From the NCBI GenBank assembly GCA_963981505.1, contig CAXCEI010000033.1:1-17885 (forward strand): a DNA stretch of 17,885 nt, in the 5' to 3' direction. Positions 6,964 through 14,208 of this stretch are shown piece after piece; the first letter of the stretch is position 1; the number at the start of each line of letters is the position of its first letter. A program made the translations under genes and the position numbers. Source of the stretch: OPU3-GD-OMZ sp001901525. GTDB taxonomy: Bacteria > Pseudomonadota > Gammaproteobacteria > Methylococcales > Methylomonadaceae. The notes under the pieces were generated by a model that had not been told where the DNA came from, searched no databases, and worked only from the letters and a program-made list of their open reading frames with translations.

Positions 6964-7511
6964 GAGGGTAACTTAATAAAATGCTTACGGTAATATTTCA
7001 ATTCTTCGATCGACTCTAAAACATCGTCTAAGGCTTTGTGACTACCTTTTTTTTCAAAACCATCCAATAACTCCGGCGCCCAACGCTGCGCAAGTTCTTT
7101 CAATGTAGACACATCTAAATTCCGATAATGAAAAAAACCCGCCAATTCCGGCATATAACGCACTAAGAAACGCCGGTCCTGCCCAATACTGTTACCACAA
7201 ATCGGCGATTGATTAGCCCCCACCCATTGCGCCAAAAAGGCTAAGGTTTGTTGCTCAGCCATTGCTACTGTTATGACACTGCTGTTAACCCGTTCAATCA
7301 AGCCAGACTGGCCATGGTGCTGTTGATTCCAGTCATCCATCGCACTCATCACATCCTCCGGCTGATGAATGGCTAACACCGGACCTTCAGCCAAAATATT
7401 GAGTTGCGCATCGGTTACTACAGTCGCTATCTCTATGATAAAATCTACATCTGGGTCCAGCCCCGTCATTTCCAGATCGATCCAGATAAGGTTTTGAGGG
7501 TCTAATGCCAT
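6960..7511 (-). CDS. orn: Oligoribonuclease Orn
   Basis: A DEDDh 3'-to-5' exonuclease that degrades very short RNAs, down to dinucleotides such as pGpG from cyclic-di-GMP, and so completes mRNA decay begun by RNase E. The 183-aa protein keeps D12, E14, D112, H158 and D163, the same numbers as E. coli Orn, in WIDLEMTGLD, NSIGQDRRFL and SHKALDD. The start chosen is the ATG at 7511 (MALDPQNLIWIDLEM), because the upstream in-frame TTG at 7523 adds four residues with no family counterpart. The ribosome-binding site is weak (GGA). It overlaps crcB by the ATGA junction and is divergent from the M48 protease gene. Confidence 0.96.
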   Translation of the reverse strand: MALDPQNLIWIDLEMTGLDPDVDFIIEIATVVTDAQLNILAEGPVLAIHQPEDVMSAMDDWNQQHHGQSGLIERVNSSVITVAMAEQQTLAFLAQWVGANQSPICGNSIGQDRRFLVRYMPELAGFFHYRNLDVSTLKELAQRWAPELLDGFEKKGSHKALDDVLESIEELKYYRKHFIKLPS

Positions 7512-7604
7512 AAAATAATCCAATCTACAGATAAAGTTGCGACAAATTGTAGCATTGGCTAATCTTTATACCTAACTTTTTGAAATAACTTAAAGCAATT
7601 ATCC
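7512..7604. promoter_or_regulatory. Divergent promoter region, orn and M48 protease gene
   Basis: This 93-bp gap must hold the promoters for both diverging units. On the minus strand TACAAT (7546-7551) is a good -10 for orn, with TTAGGT 18 bp upstream. On the plus strand TTGCGA, a 17-bp spacer and TAATCT could serve the protease gene. Both are weak pattern matches. Confidence 0.4.
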
Positions 7605-8855
7605 ATGAATACCTTTACTGTCATTTTCCTTATCGCCCTAGCCTTATCTTTTGGTACCCACTACTGGCTCTCAAAACGTCAGAGTCGCCATGTTGACCTA
7701 CACCGCGAAAAAGTCCCTAAAGCTTTTAACGCAACGGTCACGCTTGAAGAGCACCAAAAAGCGGCTGATTACACGCTGGCTAAAGAAAAACTAGGGGGGT
7801 ATGACCAGATTGCCGGTGTTTTTTTCTTGTTATTCCTTACCGTTGGCGGCGGCATAGATTGGTCATTCACACTCTGGCAATCCTACGGCTATTCACCCAT
7901 AACAACAGGGCTAGGCGCTATGGTCACCATTTTTCTGATTATGCACGTTTTGGAATTACCCACCAGTATTTACCAAACCTTTGTCATCGAAGATAAATTC
8001 GGTTTTAATCGCAGCACGCCCTTTCAATTTGCTAAAGACCAATTCATTCAGATTTTTTTAATGCTACTCATCGGTCTACCTATTCTGGCACTCATCCTCT
8101 GGGTTATGAATAGCGTTGGTACTTATTGGTGGCTACTGGCATGGGCTATTTTAATGGGTTTTTCACTGCTCATGAGCTGGTTATTTCCAACCGTCATTGC
8201 GCCCTTATTTAACAAATTCACCCCGTTAGAGGATGGCCCACTCAAAGATCGTATTCAACAATTACTTGAGCGTTGCGGTTTTAACAGCCAAGGCATCTTT
8301 ATCATGGATGGTTCTCGCCGCTCAGGCCATGGCAATGCTTATTTTACCGGCATCGGTAATAACAAACGTATCGTCTTTTTTGACACCCTGATCGAATCAC
8401 TGGACGATGAAGAATTAGAAGCGGTACTGGCTCATGAACTGGGTCATTTTAAATGCAAACACGTCATCAAAATGCTCGTAGCAACTTCGGTTATGACTCT
8501 TGTCAGCCTCGGTGTTTTAGGCTGGCTCATTGAACAAGATTGGTTTTTTCAAGGCTTAGGAATTTCTGAACCTTCTAACGCTGCCGCCTTGTTATTATTT
8601 ATGTTGGTTTCTCCGGTATTTACTTTTTTCATTCAGCCCATCAGTGCCTTTTTTCAGCGTAAGTTTGAATTTGAAGCCGATGATTTTGCGGCTAACAATG
8701 CCAAAGCATCCATGCTGATCAGCGGCTTGGTTAAACTGTATCGTGAAAATGCGAACACCTTAACGCCTGACCCGCTTTATTCCGCCTTTCACTATAGCCA
8801 CCCACCGGCGGCTATTCGCATTGCCCACCTGGACCCTGATGCCTTAAATGGCTGA
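7605..8855 (+). CDS. M48-family membrane metalloprotease, Ste24/CAAX-protease-like
   Basis: A 416-aa integral inner-membrane zinc protease. The catalytic motif is HELGH (H277, E278, H281), and the third zinc ligand is probably E355 in the EFEADDFA segment. About seven hydrophobic segments are visible: residues 2-22, 66-85, 100-118, 148-170, 175-197, 286-308 and 325-347. The long N-terminal membrane region and the order of elements match the Ste24 (CAAX prenyl protease 1) branch, not the shorter HtpX. Bacteria of this kind have no prenylated CAAX substrates, so a role in membrane protein quality control is more likely; this is inference. Its last 8 nt overlap rsgA, so the two are co-translated. 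Confidence 0.9.
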   Translation: MNTFTVIFLIALALSFGTHYWLSKRQSRHVDLHREKVPKAFNATVTLEEHQKAADYTLAKEKLGGYDQIAGVFFLLFLTVGGGIDWSFTLWQSYGYSPITTGLGAMVTIFLIMHVLELPTSIYQTFVIEDKFGFNRSTPFQFAKDQFIQIFLMLLIGLPILALILWVMNSVGTYWWLLAWAILMGFSLLMSWLFPTVIAPLFNKFTPLEDGPLKDRIQQLLERCGFNSQGIFIMDGSRRSGHGNAYFTGIGNNKRIVFFDTLIESLDDEELEAVLAHELGHFKCKHVIKMLVATSVMTLVSLGVLGWLIEQDWFFQGLGISEPSNAAALLLFMLVSPVFTFFIQPISAFFQRKFEFEADDFAANNAKASMLISGLVKLYRENANTLTPDPLYSAFHYSHPPAAIRIAHLDPDALNG

Positions 8856-9735
8856 TCTTTTAGAAGGCCTGGTTATTTCTCACTTAGGCAAAGGACTTGC
8901 CGTTGAACATGCAGGGAAAACGATCATTTGCCAAACACGGCGACAACTCGGGGTTGCCGCCGTCGGCGATCGGGTCTTATGGGAGAAAACCGGCTCCGAT
9001 CAGGGCCGGGTTGCTGAATTACTGCCCCGCCGCTCCGTCTTAACAAGACCTGCTCGTCAGGGTAAAACACGTCCCGTTGCGGCCAATATCGACAAAGTTA
9101 TCGTCGTCTTTGCCACAGAACCCCACTGCGACTTTTTACTCATTGACCAATATCTGGCCGTTTGTGAAAATCGTAATATTAGTGCCGAATTAGTCTTTAA
9201 TAAAATTGACCTGACCCCCACCTCTGAACGCCAACGCATTACTCAAGAATTAACACACTACCAAGACATGGGCTATACACTGCACTCTGTAAGTGCGACG
9301 ACTAGCGAAGGCTTAACAACCCTCACCGACGCACTGGCTAATCAAACCAGCATTTTAGCCGGACAATCAGGTGTTGGTAAATCATCACTGACCAATGCTC
9401 TAATTCCTGACAAGGCACTTAAAACAAACACCTTATCTACAGCAAATGCACACGGCCGACATACCACAACCGCGGCAACCCTTTATCACTTACCCTCAGG
9501 AGGCGCCCTTATCGACAGCCCGGGTGTGGCTATTTTTGGTCTTGCAGGACTCTCTGAAGCGCAGTTAGCGTATGGTTTTAGAGAATTCCAACCCTTTATT
9601 GAAACCTGTCAGTTTAATGATTGCCAACACCAAAAGGATAAAGGCTGCGCCGTTCGACAAGCTGTTGAAGACCAGAGCATCAGTAAAACGCGTTACCACC
9701 GCTACTTAAAATTAAAAGAGAAAATGAACCTCTAA
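8848..9735 (+). CDS. rsgA: Small ribosomal subunit biogenesis GTPase RsgA
   Basis: RsgA (YjeQ) is a circularly permuted GTPase that binds the 30S subunit late in assembly and promotes release of RbfA. The 295-aa protein has an N-terminal OB-fold (about 1-70), then the permuted GTPase motifs in order G4 NKID (118-121), G1 GQSGVGKSS (172-180) and G3 DSPG (223-226). A C-terminal zinc knuckle follows, with C254, C259, H261 and C267. It lacks the longer N-terminal extension of the 350-aa E. coli protein, which is common in the family. It overlaps the protease stop by 8 nt and lacks a strong ribosome-binding site, so coupling is expected. Linkage to orn is widespread in Gammaproteobacteria; here the protease gene lies between them. 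Confidence 0.96.
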   Translation: MADLLEGLVISHLGKGLAVEHAGKTIICQTRRQLGVAAVGDRVLWEKTGSDQGRVAELLPRRSVLTRPARQGKTRPVAANIDKVIVVFATEPHCDFLLIDQYLAVCENRNISAELVFNKIDLTPTSERQRITQELTHYQDMGYTLHSVSATTSEGLTTLTDALANQTSILAGQSGVGKSSLTNALIPDKALKTNTLSTANAHGRHTTTAATLYHLPSGGALIDSPGVAIFGLAGLSEAQLAYGFREFQPFIETCQFNDCQHQKDKGCAVRQAVEDQSISKTRYHRYLKLKEKMNL

Positions 9736-9753
9736 CTTGAGTCGATCCCAGCG

Positions 9754-10092
9754 CTAACCGGGCGGCCAACACAGCTGCCGACCGCCAAGCAAATGCAGAT
9801 GTAAATGATAAACCTCTTGACCACCCTGATCATTACAATTAATCACCGTACGGTAGCCATTCTCCGCCAACCCTTGCTGATCTGCTATCAATGCACACCG
9901 CGTTAGTAATTCACCGGCCAGCGCTTTGTCAGACAACGCATTTAAAGTTGCAATATGTTGTTTCGGGATCACTAAAATATGTACCGGTGCCTGTGGGTTA
10001 ATATCATTAAATGCTAAAACATTCGCATCTTCGTAAACGATATCCGGAACGATTTCCCCCCGAACCATTTTGCAAAACAAACAATCACTCAT
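9754..10092 (-). CDS. HIT-family (HinT-like) purine nucleoside phosphoramidase
   Basis: A 112-aa cytoplasmic HIT protein of the HINT branch, which hydrolyses AMP-linked phosphoramidates such as lysyl-AMP. The histidine triad is H96, H98, H100 in YHLHLHLLGG. The N-terminal CLFCKMVRGEI with C4 and C7, and the C-terminal WPPG, are family hallmarks. GGGAGG lies a good distance before the ATG. It is the last gene of the dnaX-ybaB-recR run (14 nt after recR) and converges on rsgA with an 18-nt gap that holds no obvious terminator. The physiological substrate is not known from context. Confidence 0.93.
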   Translation of the reverse strand: MSDCLFCKMVRGEIVPDIVYEDANVLAFNDINPQAPVHILVIPKQHIATLNALSDKALAGELLTRCALIADQQGLAENGYRTVINCNDQGGQEVYHLHLHLLGGRQLCWPPG

Positions 10093-10106
10093 TTCACGCC
10101 TCCCTT

Positions 10107-10703
10107 TTATAATTCCCGACGCCCATTAAAAGCATGCGCTAAGGTTCCACCGTCAATATATTCCAACTCCCCGCCCATCGGCACTCCGTGCGCAATGCGT
10201 GTCGCCGTAATATTTTGCCGGCGCGCCATTTCACTAATAAAATGGGCCGTCGCTTCCCCTTCAACCGTGGCATTCGTTGCCAAAATAATTTCTTTAACAA
10301 GCCCCAGAGTTAACCGCTGCGCTAACAAATCAAAACCCAACTCGTCGGGCCCAATTCCATCCAACGGTGAGAGTCTGCCATGCAAAACAAAAAACTTGCC
10401 TCGAAACACGGCCGATTGATCAACAACCCAGACATCGGCAGGTGTTTCTACAACACACAAAACCGTCTCATCACGAGAGGAACTGGCACAAAGATGGCAC
10501 ACCTCATACTCAGTCAACGTTCGACATTGCTGACAATGCCCCACTTGGTCAATTGCCTTTAATAATGTTTCCGCCAGTTGAATACCGCCGCGTTGATCTT
10601 TTTGTAATAAATGAAAGGCCATCCGTTGTGCCGACTTAGGACCCACCCCCGGCAAACAGCATAAGGCTTGGATCAAATCATTTAATAATCCTGACTGGTG
10701 CAT
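10107..10703 (-). CDS. recR: Recombination mediator RecR
   Basis: RecR works with RecO and RecF to load RecA onto SSB-coated gapped DNA. The 198-aa protein (E. coli 201) has the helix-hairpin-helix LPGVGPKSAQRMAFHLL (17-33), a zinc finger with C57, C60, C69 and C72 (identical numbers to E. coli), a Toprim domain from about residue 80 (VVETPADVWVVD) and a C-terminal Walker-B-like segment. Its ATG shares one base with the ybaB stop (TAATG), so it is translationally coupled to ybaB. Confidence 0.97.
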   Translation of the reverse strand: MHQSGLLNDLIQALCCLPGVGPKSAQRMAFHLLQKDQRGGIQLAETLLKAIDQVGHCQQCRTLTEYEVCHLCASSSRDETVLCVVETPADVWVVDQSAVFRGKFFVLHGRLSPLDGIGPDELGFDLLAQRLTLGLVKEIILATNATVEGEATAHFISEMARRQNITATRIAHGVPMGGELEYIDGGTLAHAFNGRREL

Positions 10704-11026
10704 TAAAAGGGCATTTTAAATCCTGGAGGCATTGGAAAACCCGCTGTCATGCCCGCCATTTTCTCCTGCTTCAATTTAGCAACTTTATTCACGGCATCAT
10801 TAATGGCCGCCGCCACTAAATCTTCTAACATATCCTTATCATCCGCCAATAAAGAGTCATCAATTGAAACGGTTTTTACAGCACGCTTGCCCGTCATCAC
10901 CAAGGTTACCAAGCCACCACCTGACTCTCCTTTAACTTCCATTTGCGCCAATTCATCTTGGGTTTTCTGAAAGTTCTCCTGCATTTTCTGAGCTTGTTGT
11001 AGCAAGCCCCCTAATTCATTTTTCAT
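10703..11026 (-). CDS. ybaB: YbaB/EbfC nucleoid-associated protein
   Basis: A 107-aa DNA-binding protein of the YbaB/EbfC family (E. coli 109 aa), which forms tweezer-shaped dimers on DNA and is almost always encoded beside recR. The N-terminal helix (LLQQAQKMQENFQKTQDELAQ) is the dimer arm, and the C-terminus is rich in Met, Pro and Gly (MPPGFKMPF) as usual. The start overlaps the dnaX stop by ATGA, and GAGG inside dnaX gives the ribosome-binding site. The exact role is unclear in the family; nucleoid organisation or recombination are proposed. Confidence 0.95.
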   Translation of the reverse strand: MKNELGGLLQQAQKMQENFQKTQDELAQMEVKGESGGGLVTLVMTGKRAVKTVSIDDSLLADDKDMLEDLVAAAINDAVNKVAKLKQEKMAGMTAGFPMPPGFKMPF

Positions 11027-12615
11027 TGCTTTTCCTCACTGCTTTTAACAGGTTCTATCGTTCCCGGTATGACGTGCGCTGAAAACCTGTCCTTTAACGC
11101 CCTAACCGCTTTATCATCATCAATTGCTTGTTCTGCGGCCTGTTGCCGACTTTTTATTTGCTCATTAATTAATACTGCCGGTGTTGTGGTATGTGCTAAC
11201 GATTGCGTCTGAATCACCAATTTAACTGACCGCCCCAAATAACCTTGTAATGCCTTCAATAAAGATTGTTCGGTTTTTTTACCGTGTAATTCTTTAAAGC
11301 GCTCATCCAGCATCAAACGACATTGGTCGTCTGTCAAGGAGGCCAAAATACAATTGTTTGCTAACTCTCGCGCCATCCCACCCAAGTTCATTGCACCCAC
11401 CATCACCAGCCAGTCATCCGTCCCAGAAGACTTAGCTGTCTCCTCAACACTTTTAGACGCCTGCTGCTTCACAATCGTTTTAACCGATACCGGCGCAACG
11501 CCAGAGTTCTGCTCAGCACCTGTGCTGACGGAGCCTATCGGTCTAAATGCCAACATTCGAAGCAATAACATCTCAAAACCACTGCGTAAATCCACGGCTA
11601 ACTGCAAATCCTTTCGCCCCGTTAAAGCAATCTGATAATACAATTGAACCTCTTCCGGCGTGAAAGCTGCAACCAAGTTCTCAACAACTTCTCTGGATTC
11701 TGCTAATACCAATGTCTCTGGAACCACTTGAGCCAATGCAGTTCGGTGCAATATTCGAATCACACTGGCACACACTGAATCAAAATCAGAAGAAAAGTCT
11801 GCCATTTCAGCAACCTTTTGTAATGCTCTGGCAGGATCATTAGCCGCCACCGTCAATAACAATTCTCCAACGGCCTGACTCCCTACCGTACCCAACATGG
11901 ACTGCACATGGGCAACTGAAACTTGACCTTCTCCAAAAACAATCGCCTGATCTAAAAGACTTAATCCGTCACGCATACTGCCTGCGGCAACATGGGCAAT
12001 GAGCGCTAGCGCAGGGGCATCATAAGCAATTGTTTCTTTCTGTAAAATGGTCTTCATTTGGTCTGTTAATTGATTAACAGTTAAATGCTTCAAGCTGAAT
12101 TGCAAGCACCGCGACAATACCGTCACCGGTATTTTCTGCGGGTCCGTCGTTGCTAGGAGAAACTTTACATGGTCAGGCGGCTCTTCCAACGTCTTCAATA
12201 AGGCATTGAAGCTATGTCCCGATAACATATGCACTTCATCAATCAGATAAACCTTATAACGCCCGCGACTAGGTGCATACTGAATATTATCAATCAAGTC
12301 CCGAGTATCCTCAACCTTAGTTCTCGATGCTGCATCTATTTCTAGAAAATCAATATACTTATCATCATCAATATCACGGCAAACCGAACACTGACCACAC
12401 GGATTAGCCGCTTGAATATCCTCACAATTTAGTGCTTTTGCAAGCACGCGCGCTATTGTTGTTTTACCCACACCGCGCGTACCGGTAAATAAATAGGCAT
12501 GATGTAAACGATCAGACTTCAGAGCGTTCATCAATGACTTAACAACCGACTCTTGGCCAACAATCTCATTAAAACCCTGAGGTCGCCATTTTCGCGCTAG
12601 TGCTTGATAAGTCAT
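11023..12615 (-). CDS. dnaX: DNA polymerase III subunit tau (clamp loader) DnaX
   Basis: DnaX is the ATPase core of the replicative clamp loader, and its tau form also tethers the polymerase and helicase. The 530-aa protein has Walker A GTRGVGKTT (45-53), zinc cysteines C64, C73, C76 and C79 (E. coli numbers), Walker B DEVH (126-129) and the SRC sensor motif. A short variable linker at about 375-410 precedes a C-terminal polymerase-binding domain (about 410-515). The start is ATG at 12615 (MTYQALARKWRP). The longer frame to 12690 would run into the 4.5S RNA gene and lacks homology. No Shine-Dalgarno is evident. It is shorter than E. coli tau (643 aa) and has no AAAAAAG slippery heptamer near the linker, so a gamma product by that route is not expected. 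Confidence 0.96.
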   Translation of the reverse strand: MTYQALARKWRPQGFNEIVGQESVVKSLMNALKSDRLHHAYLFTGTRGVGKTTIARVLAKALNCEDIQAANPCGQCSVCRDIDDDKYIDFLEIDAASRTKVEDTRDLIDNIQYAPSRGRYKVYLIDEVHMLSGHSFNALLKTLEEPPDHVKFLLATTDPQKIPVTVLSRCLQFSLKHLTVNQLTDQMKTILQKETIAYDAPALALIAHVAAGSMRDGLSLLDQAIVFGEGQVSVAHVQSMLGTVGSQAVGELLLTVAANDPARALQKVAEMADFSSDFDSVCASVIRILHRTALAQVVPETLVLAESREVVENLVAAFTPEEVQLYYQIALTGRKDLQLAVDLRSGFEMLLLRMLAFRPIGSVSTGAEQNSGVAPVSVKTIVKQQASKSVEETAKSSGTDDWLVMVGAMNLGGMARELANNCILASLTDDQCRLMLDERFKELHGKKTEQSLLKALQGYLGRSVKLVIQTQSLAHTTTPAVLINEQIKSRQQAAEQAIDDDKAVRALKDRFSAHVIPGTIEPVKSSEEKQ

Positions 12616-12657
12616 GACGGTTGAATAGAAGAAATAAGAACAAAACGGGTGGTCATG

Positions 12658-12770
12658 GGTGGAAACTGCGCCAGCCACATCCCGGCACACGAATAAGCTG
12701 CTGCCGCTGCTCCCTTCCGGGCCTGACGGGGTTTACAGCGTATCGTTGCGAGAGGACCGACACAGTTACC
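12658..12770 (-). ncRNA. ffs: 4.5S RNA, signal recognition particle RNA
   Basis: The bacterial SRP RNA binds Ffh and targets nascent inner-membrane proteins to FtsY. Read on the minus strand, the apical domain GTCAGGCCCGGAAGGGAGCAGC and the returning strand GTGTGCCGGGATGTGGCTGG closely match E. coli 4.5S RNA, including the GGAA tetraloop and the asymmetric internal loop. The ends pair as GGTAACTGTGTC with GGCGCAGTTTCC, with a single U-U mismatch. The length is about 113 nt (E. coli 114). It lies 42 nt before dnaX on the same strand with no hairpin terminator between them. Ends are set by pairing and may be off by a few bases. Confidence 0.95.
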
Positions 12771-12807
12771 ATAGAGACTTTCGAGCAATGTTCCCGAAAG
12801 GAAGGCA

Positions 12808-12836
12808 ATTATGCTCGAATTCAATACAAAATTCAA
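12808..12836 (-). promoter_or_regulatory. Promoter for the 4.5S RNA gene
   Basis: On the minus strand TTGAAT (12831-12836), a 17-bp spacer and CATAAT (12808-12813) form a good sigma-70-type promoter. A start near 12801 would give a 5' leader of about 30 nt before the mature 4.5S end, comparable to the leader that RNase P removes in E. coli. Confidence 0.6.
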
Positions 12837-12932
12837 TAACCGTGTATTTTTTGTTTGAAATATATTCATTTCATACATTCGCAATTAATACACACCGTAA
12901 AAAAATGCCTTCCATTATTCAATCAACGACCA

Positions 12933-13910
12933 TTACAATTGCAACCAACCCGTACGATTAACACCGGTCAGCATTTCACCCACTGAACTGGCAATTCTAG
13001 TTGCTAACCGCTCAAGAAATTGTTCCCGCGGTGTAAAATCTACTAATTTTTCTGCACCAATGATATCTTTTGCAACCGAACGATCATGTCCGATTCCATC
13101 AGCCAATCCCAAAGCAACACTTTCCTGACCGGTCCAGACCAATCCCGAAAACATGTCATCAGTCACCTTCAACCGCTCACCTCGCCCTTTTTTAACAGCG
13201 GCAATAAATTGTTGGTGAACCTGATCAAGCAAATGCTGTGCATGCGCCTTTTCAGCGCTATTAACCGGCGCAAAGGAATCCAACATGGCCTTATGCTTAC
13301 CTGCCGTCATCACGCGGCGTTCAACACCTAATTTTTCCAAGGTATCTACAAAGCCATAGCCTTCCATAATGACACCTATTGAACCCACAACACTGGCAGG
13401 ATTAACAAAAATCTTATCAACGGCTGCAGCAATATAATAGCCACCTGAAGTACACATATCAGTCACCACCGCATGAACAGGTAAATCAGGGTATTGTGCT
13501 CTGATTGCAACAATTTCCTCAAAAACATAGGCGGACTGCACAGGACTTCCTCCCGGCGTATTCAAACGGACAATAATGCCCTGCGTCATCTCATCTTCAG
13601 CAGCAGCACGCAAACCTTGAATAATATTAGCAGCATTTGCATCAGCCCCTTGCATAATCATTCCGGAAACATCAACAACCGCCGTATGCTTTTCAACACT
13701 CTGTATTCCTATGTTTAACCGCGGCCCCATACTAATAACTAACAAAACCACCAAATAAGTCATCATCGCTAATTTAAAAAAGATTCCCCAGCGCCGGGCT
13801 CTACGTTGCTCGGTGACTCCCGCTAACGCCAGTTTCTCAATTAATGACTTCTCCCAAGCATGATTACCCTCACTCGAAGCCACTGTTTGCTTTGTGTTTT
13901 CCTCACTCAT
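12933..13910 (-). CDS. sppA: Signal peptide peptidase SppA, short S49 form
   Basis: A membrane-anchored S49 serine protease that clips signal peptides left in the inner membrane. The 325-aa protein has a cytoplasmic N-terminus (1-45) with an Arg-rich stretch (RRARRW) before one transmembrane helix (about 46-65), then the protease domain. The Ser/Lys dyad is S155 in TSGGYY and K207 in GKHKAML, 52 residues apart as in B. subtilis SppA. GSIGVI (176-181) is also conserved. It is the single-domain form, unlike the duplicated 67-kDa E. coli SppA. AAGGTG gives a good ribosome-binding site. In many gammaproteobacteria sppA lies near rluC and rne, as here. Confidence 0.93.
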   Translation of the reverse strand: MSEENTKQTVASSEGNHAWEKSLIEKLALAGVTEQRRARRWGIFFKLAMMTYLVVLLVISMGPRLNIGIQSVEKHTAVVDVSGMIMQGADANAANIIQGLRAAAEDEMTQGIIVRLNTPGGSPVQSAYVFEEIVAIRAQYPDLPVHAVVTDMCTSGGYYIAAAVDKIFVNPASVVGSIGVIMEGYGFVDTLEKLGVERRVMTAGKHKAMLDSFAPVNSAEKAHAQHLLDQVHQQFIAAVKKGRGERLKVTDDMFSGLVWTGQESVALGLADGIGHDRSVAKDIIGAEKLVDFTPREQFLERLATRIASSVGEMLTGVNRTGWLQL

Positions 13911-13960
13911 TTATCACCTTCTTAACCTAAAATTTCAATTATTCACAAAGAATAGTGCGT

Positions 13961-13984
13961 AAAAAACCGGCTGGAAACCGATTT
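13961..13984 (-). terminator. Probable intrinsic terminator between rluC and sppA
   Basis: On the minus strand AAATCGG pairs with CCGGTTT (one U-G) around the loop TTTCCAG, and the stem runs into TTTTTT. A second small hairpin (AAAGG/CCTTT, 13985-14000) lies immediately before it. It is only about 50 nt before the sppA start, so sppA may rely on a promoter inside or upstream of it. Confidence 0.5.
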
Positions 13985-14148
13985 AAAGGTAACCGCCTTT
14001 CTTAACTTAAATTTAAATGACCCCTTACCCACGCTATAACTGCCTCACAACCCGTCCGTCAAAAAAAACGGAGCATAGCACAAACCTATAAAGATCAACT
14101 TCATTTTGAATGCCTCTAGAAAATCTAGTCCGACAATCCTAATTTAAA

Positions 14149-14190
14149 CCTCAGCACTCATAAGGACGGCCTAAATAAATTAAAACAGCC
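14149..14190 (-). CDS. Possible 13-codon small ORF after rluC
   Basis: Starting 19 nt after the rluC stop, an ATG with GGGAGG 7 nt upstream opens a 13-codon frame (MAVLIYLGRPYEC) ending in TGA. The ribosome-binding site is better than that of most genes here. It could be a small protein, a leader peptide or an accident. No homology is recognised. Confidence 0.25.
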
Positions 14191-14208
14191 ATTTATTATC
14201 CTCCCGTT

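Larger units (their letters stand above)
13911..14208 (-). other. Intergenic stretch between rluC and sppA
   Basis: 298 bp without a recognised gene. On the minus strand it holds, in order: a 13-codon ORF with a strong ribosome-binding site just after rluC, a short hairpin CTAGA-TTT-TCTAG, a weak promoter-like pair (TTGATC and TATGCT, only 15 bp apart, 14072-14098) that could serve sppA, and two adjacent hairpins near 13961-14000. Nothing resembles a broken copy of a known gene. Confidence 0.5.

Noticed and set aside
11270..11285. Seven-A run in dnaX (minus strand, GGT AAA AAA ACC) as a frameshift site for the gamma form
   Set aside because: It lies deep in the C-terminal domain, the base before the run does not allow clean -1 re-pairing, and the product would not resemble gamma.
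12616..12690. N-terminal extension of dnaX by 25 codons
   Set aside because: It overlaps the 3' end of the 4.5S RNA gene, has no family homology, and DnaX proteins begin at MTYQALARKWRP or similar.
12612..12961. Several ORFs of 70-100 codons on both strands around the 4.5S RNA
   Set aside because: They overlap a confident RNA gene and neighbouring CDS ends, lack ribosome-binding sites and show no recognisable protein features.
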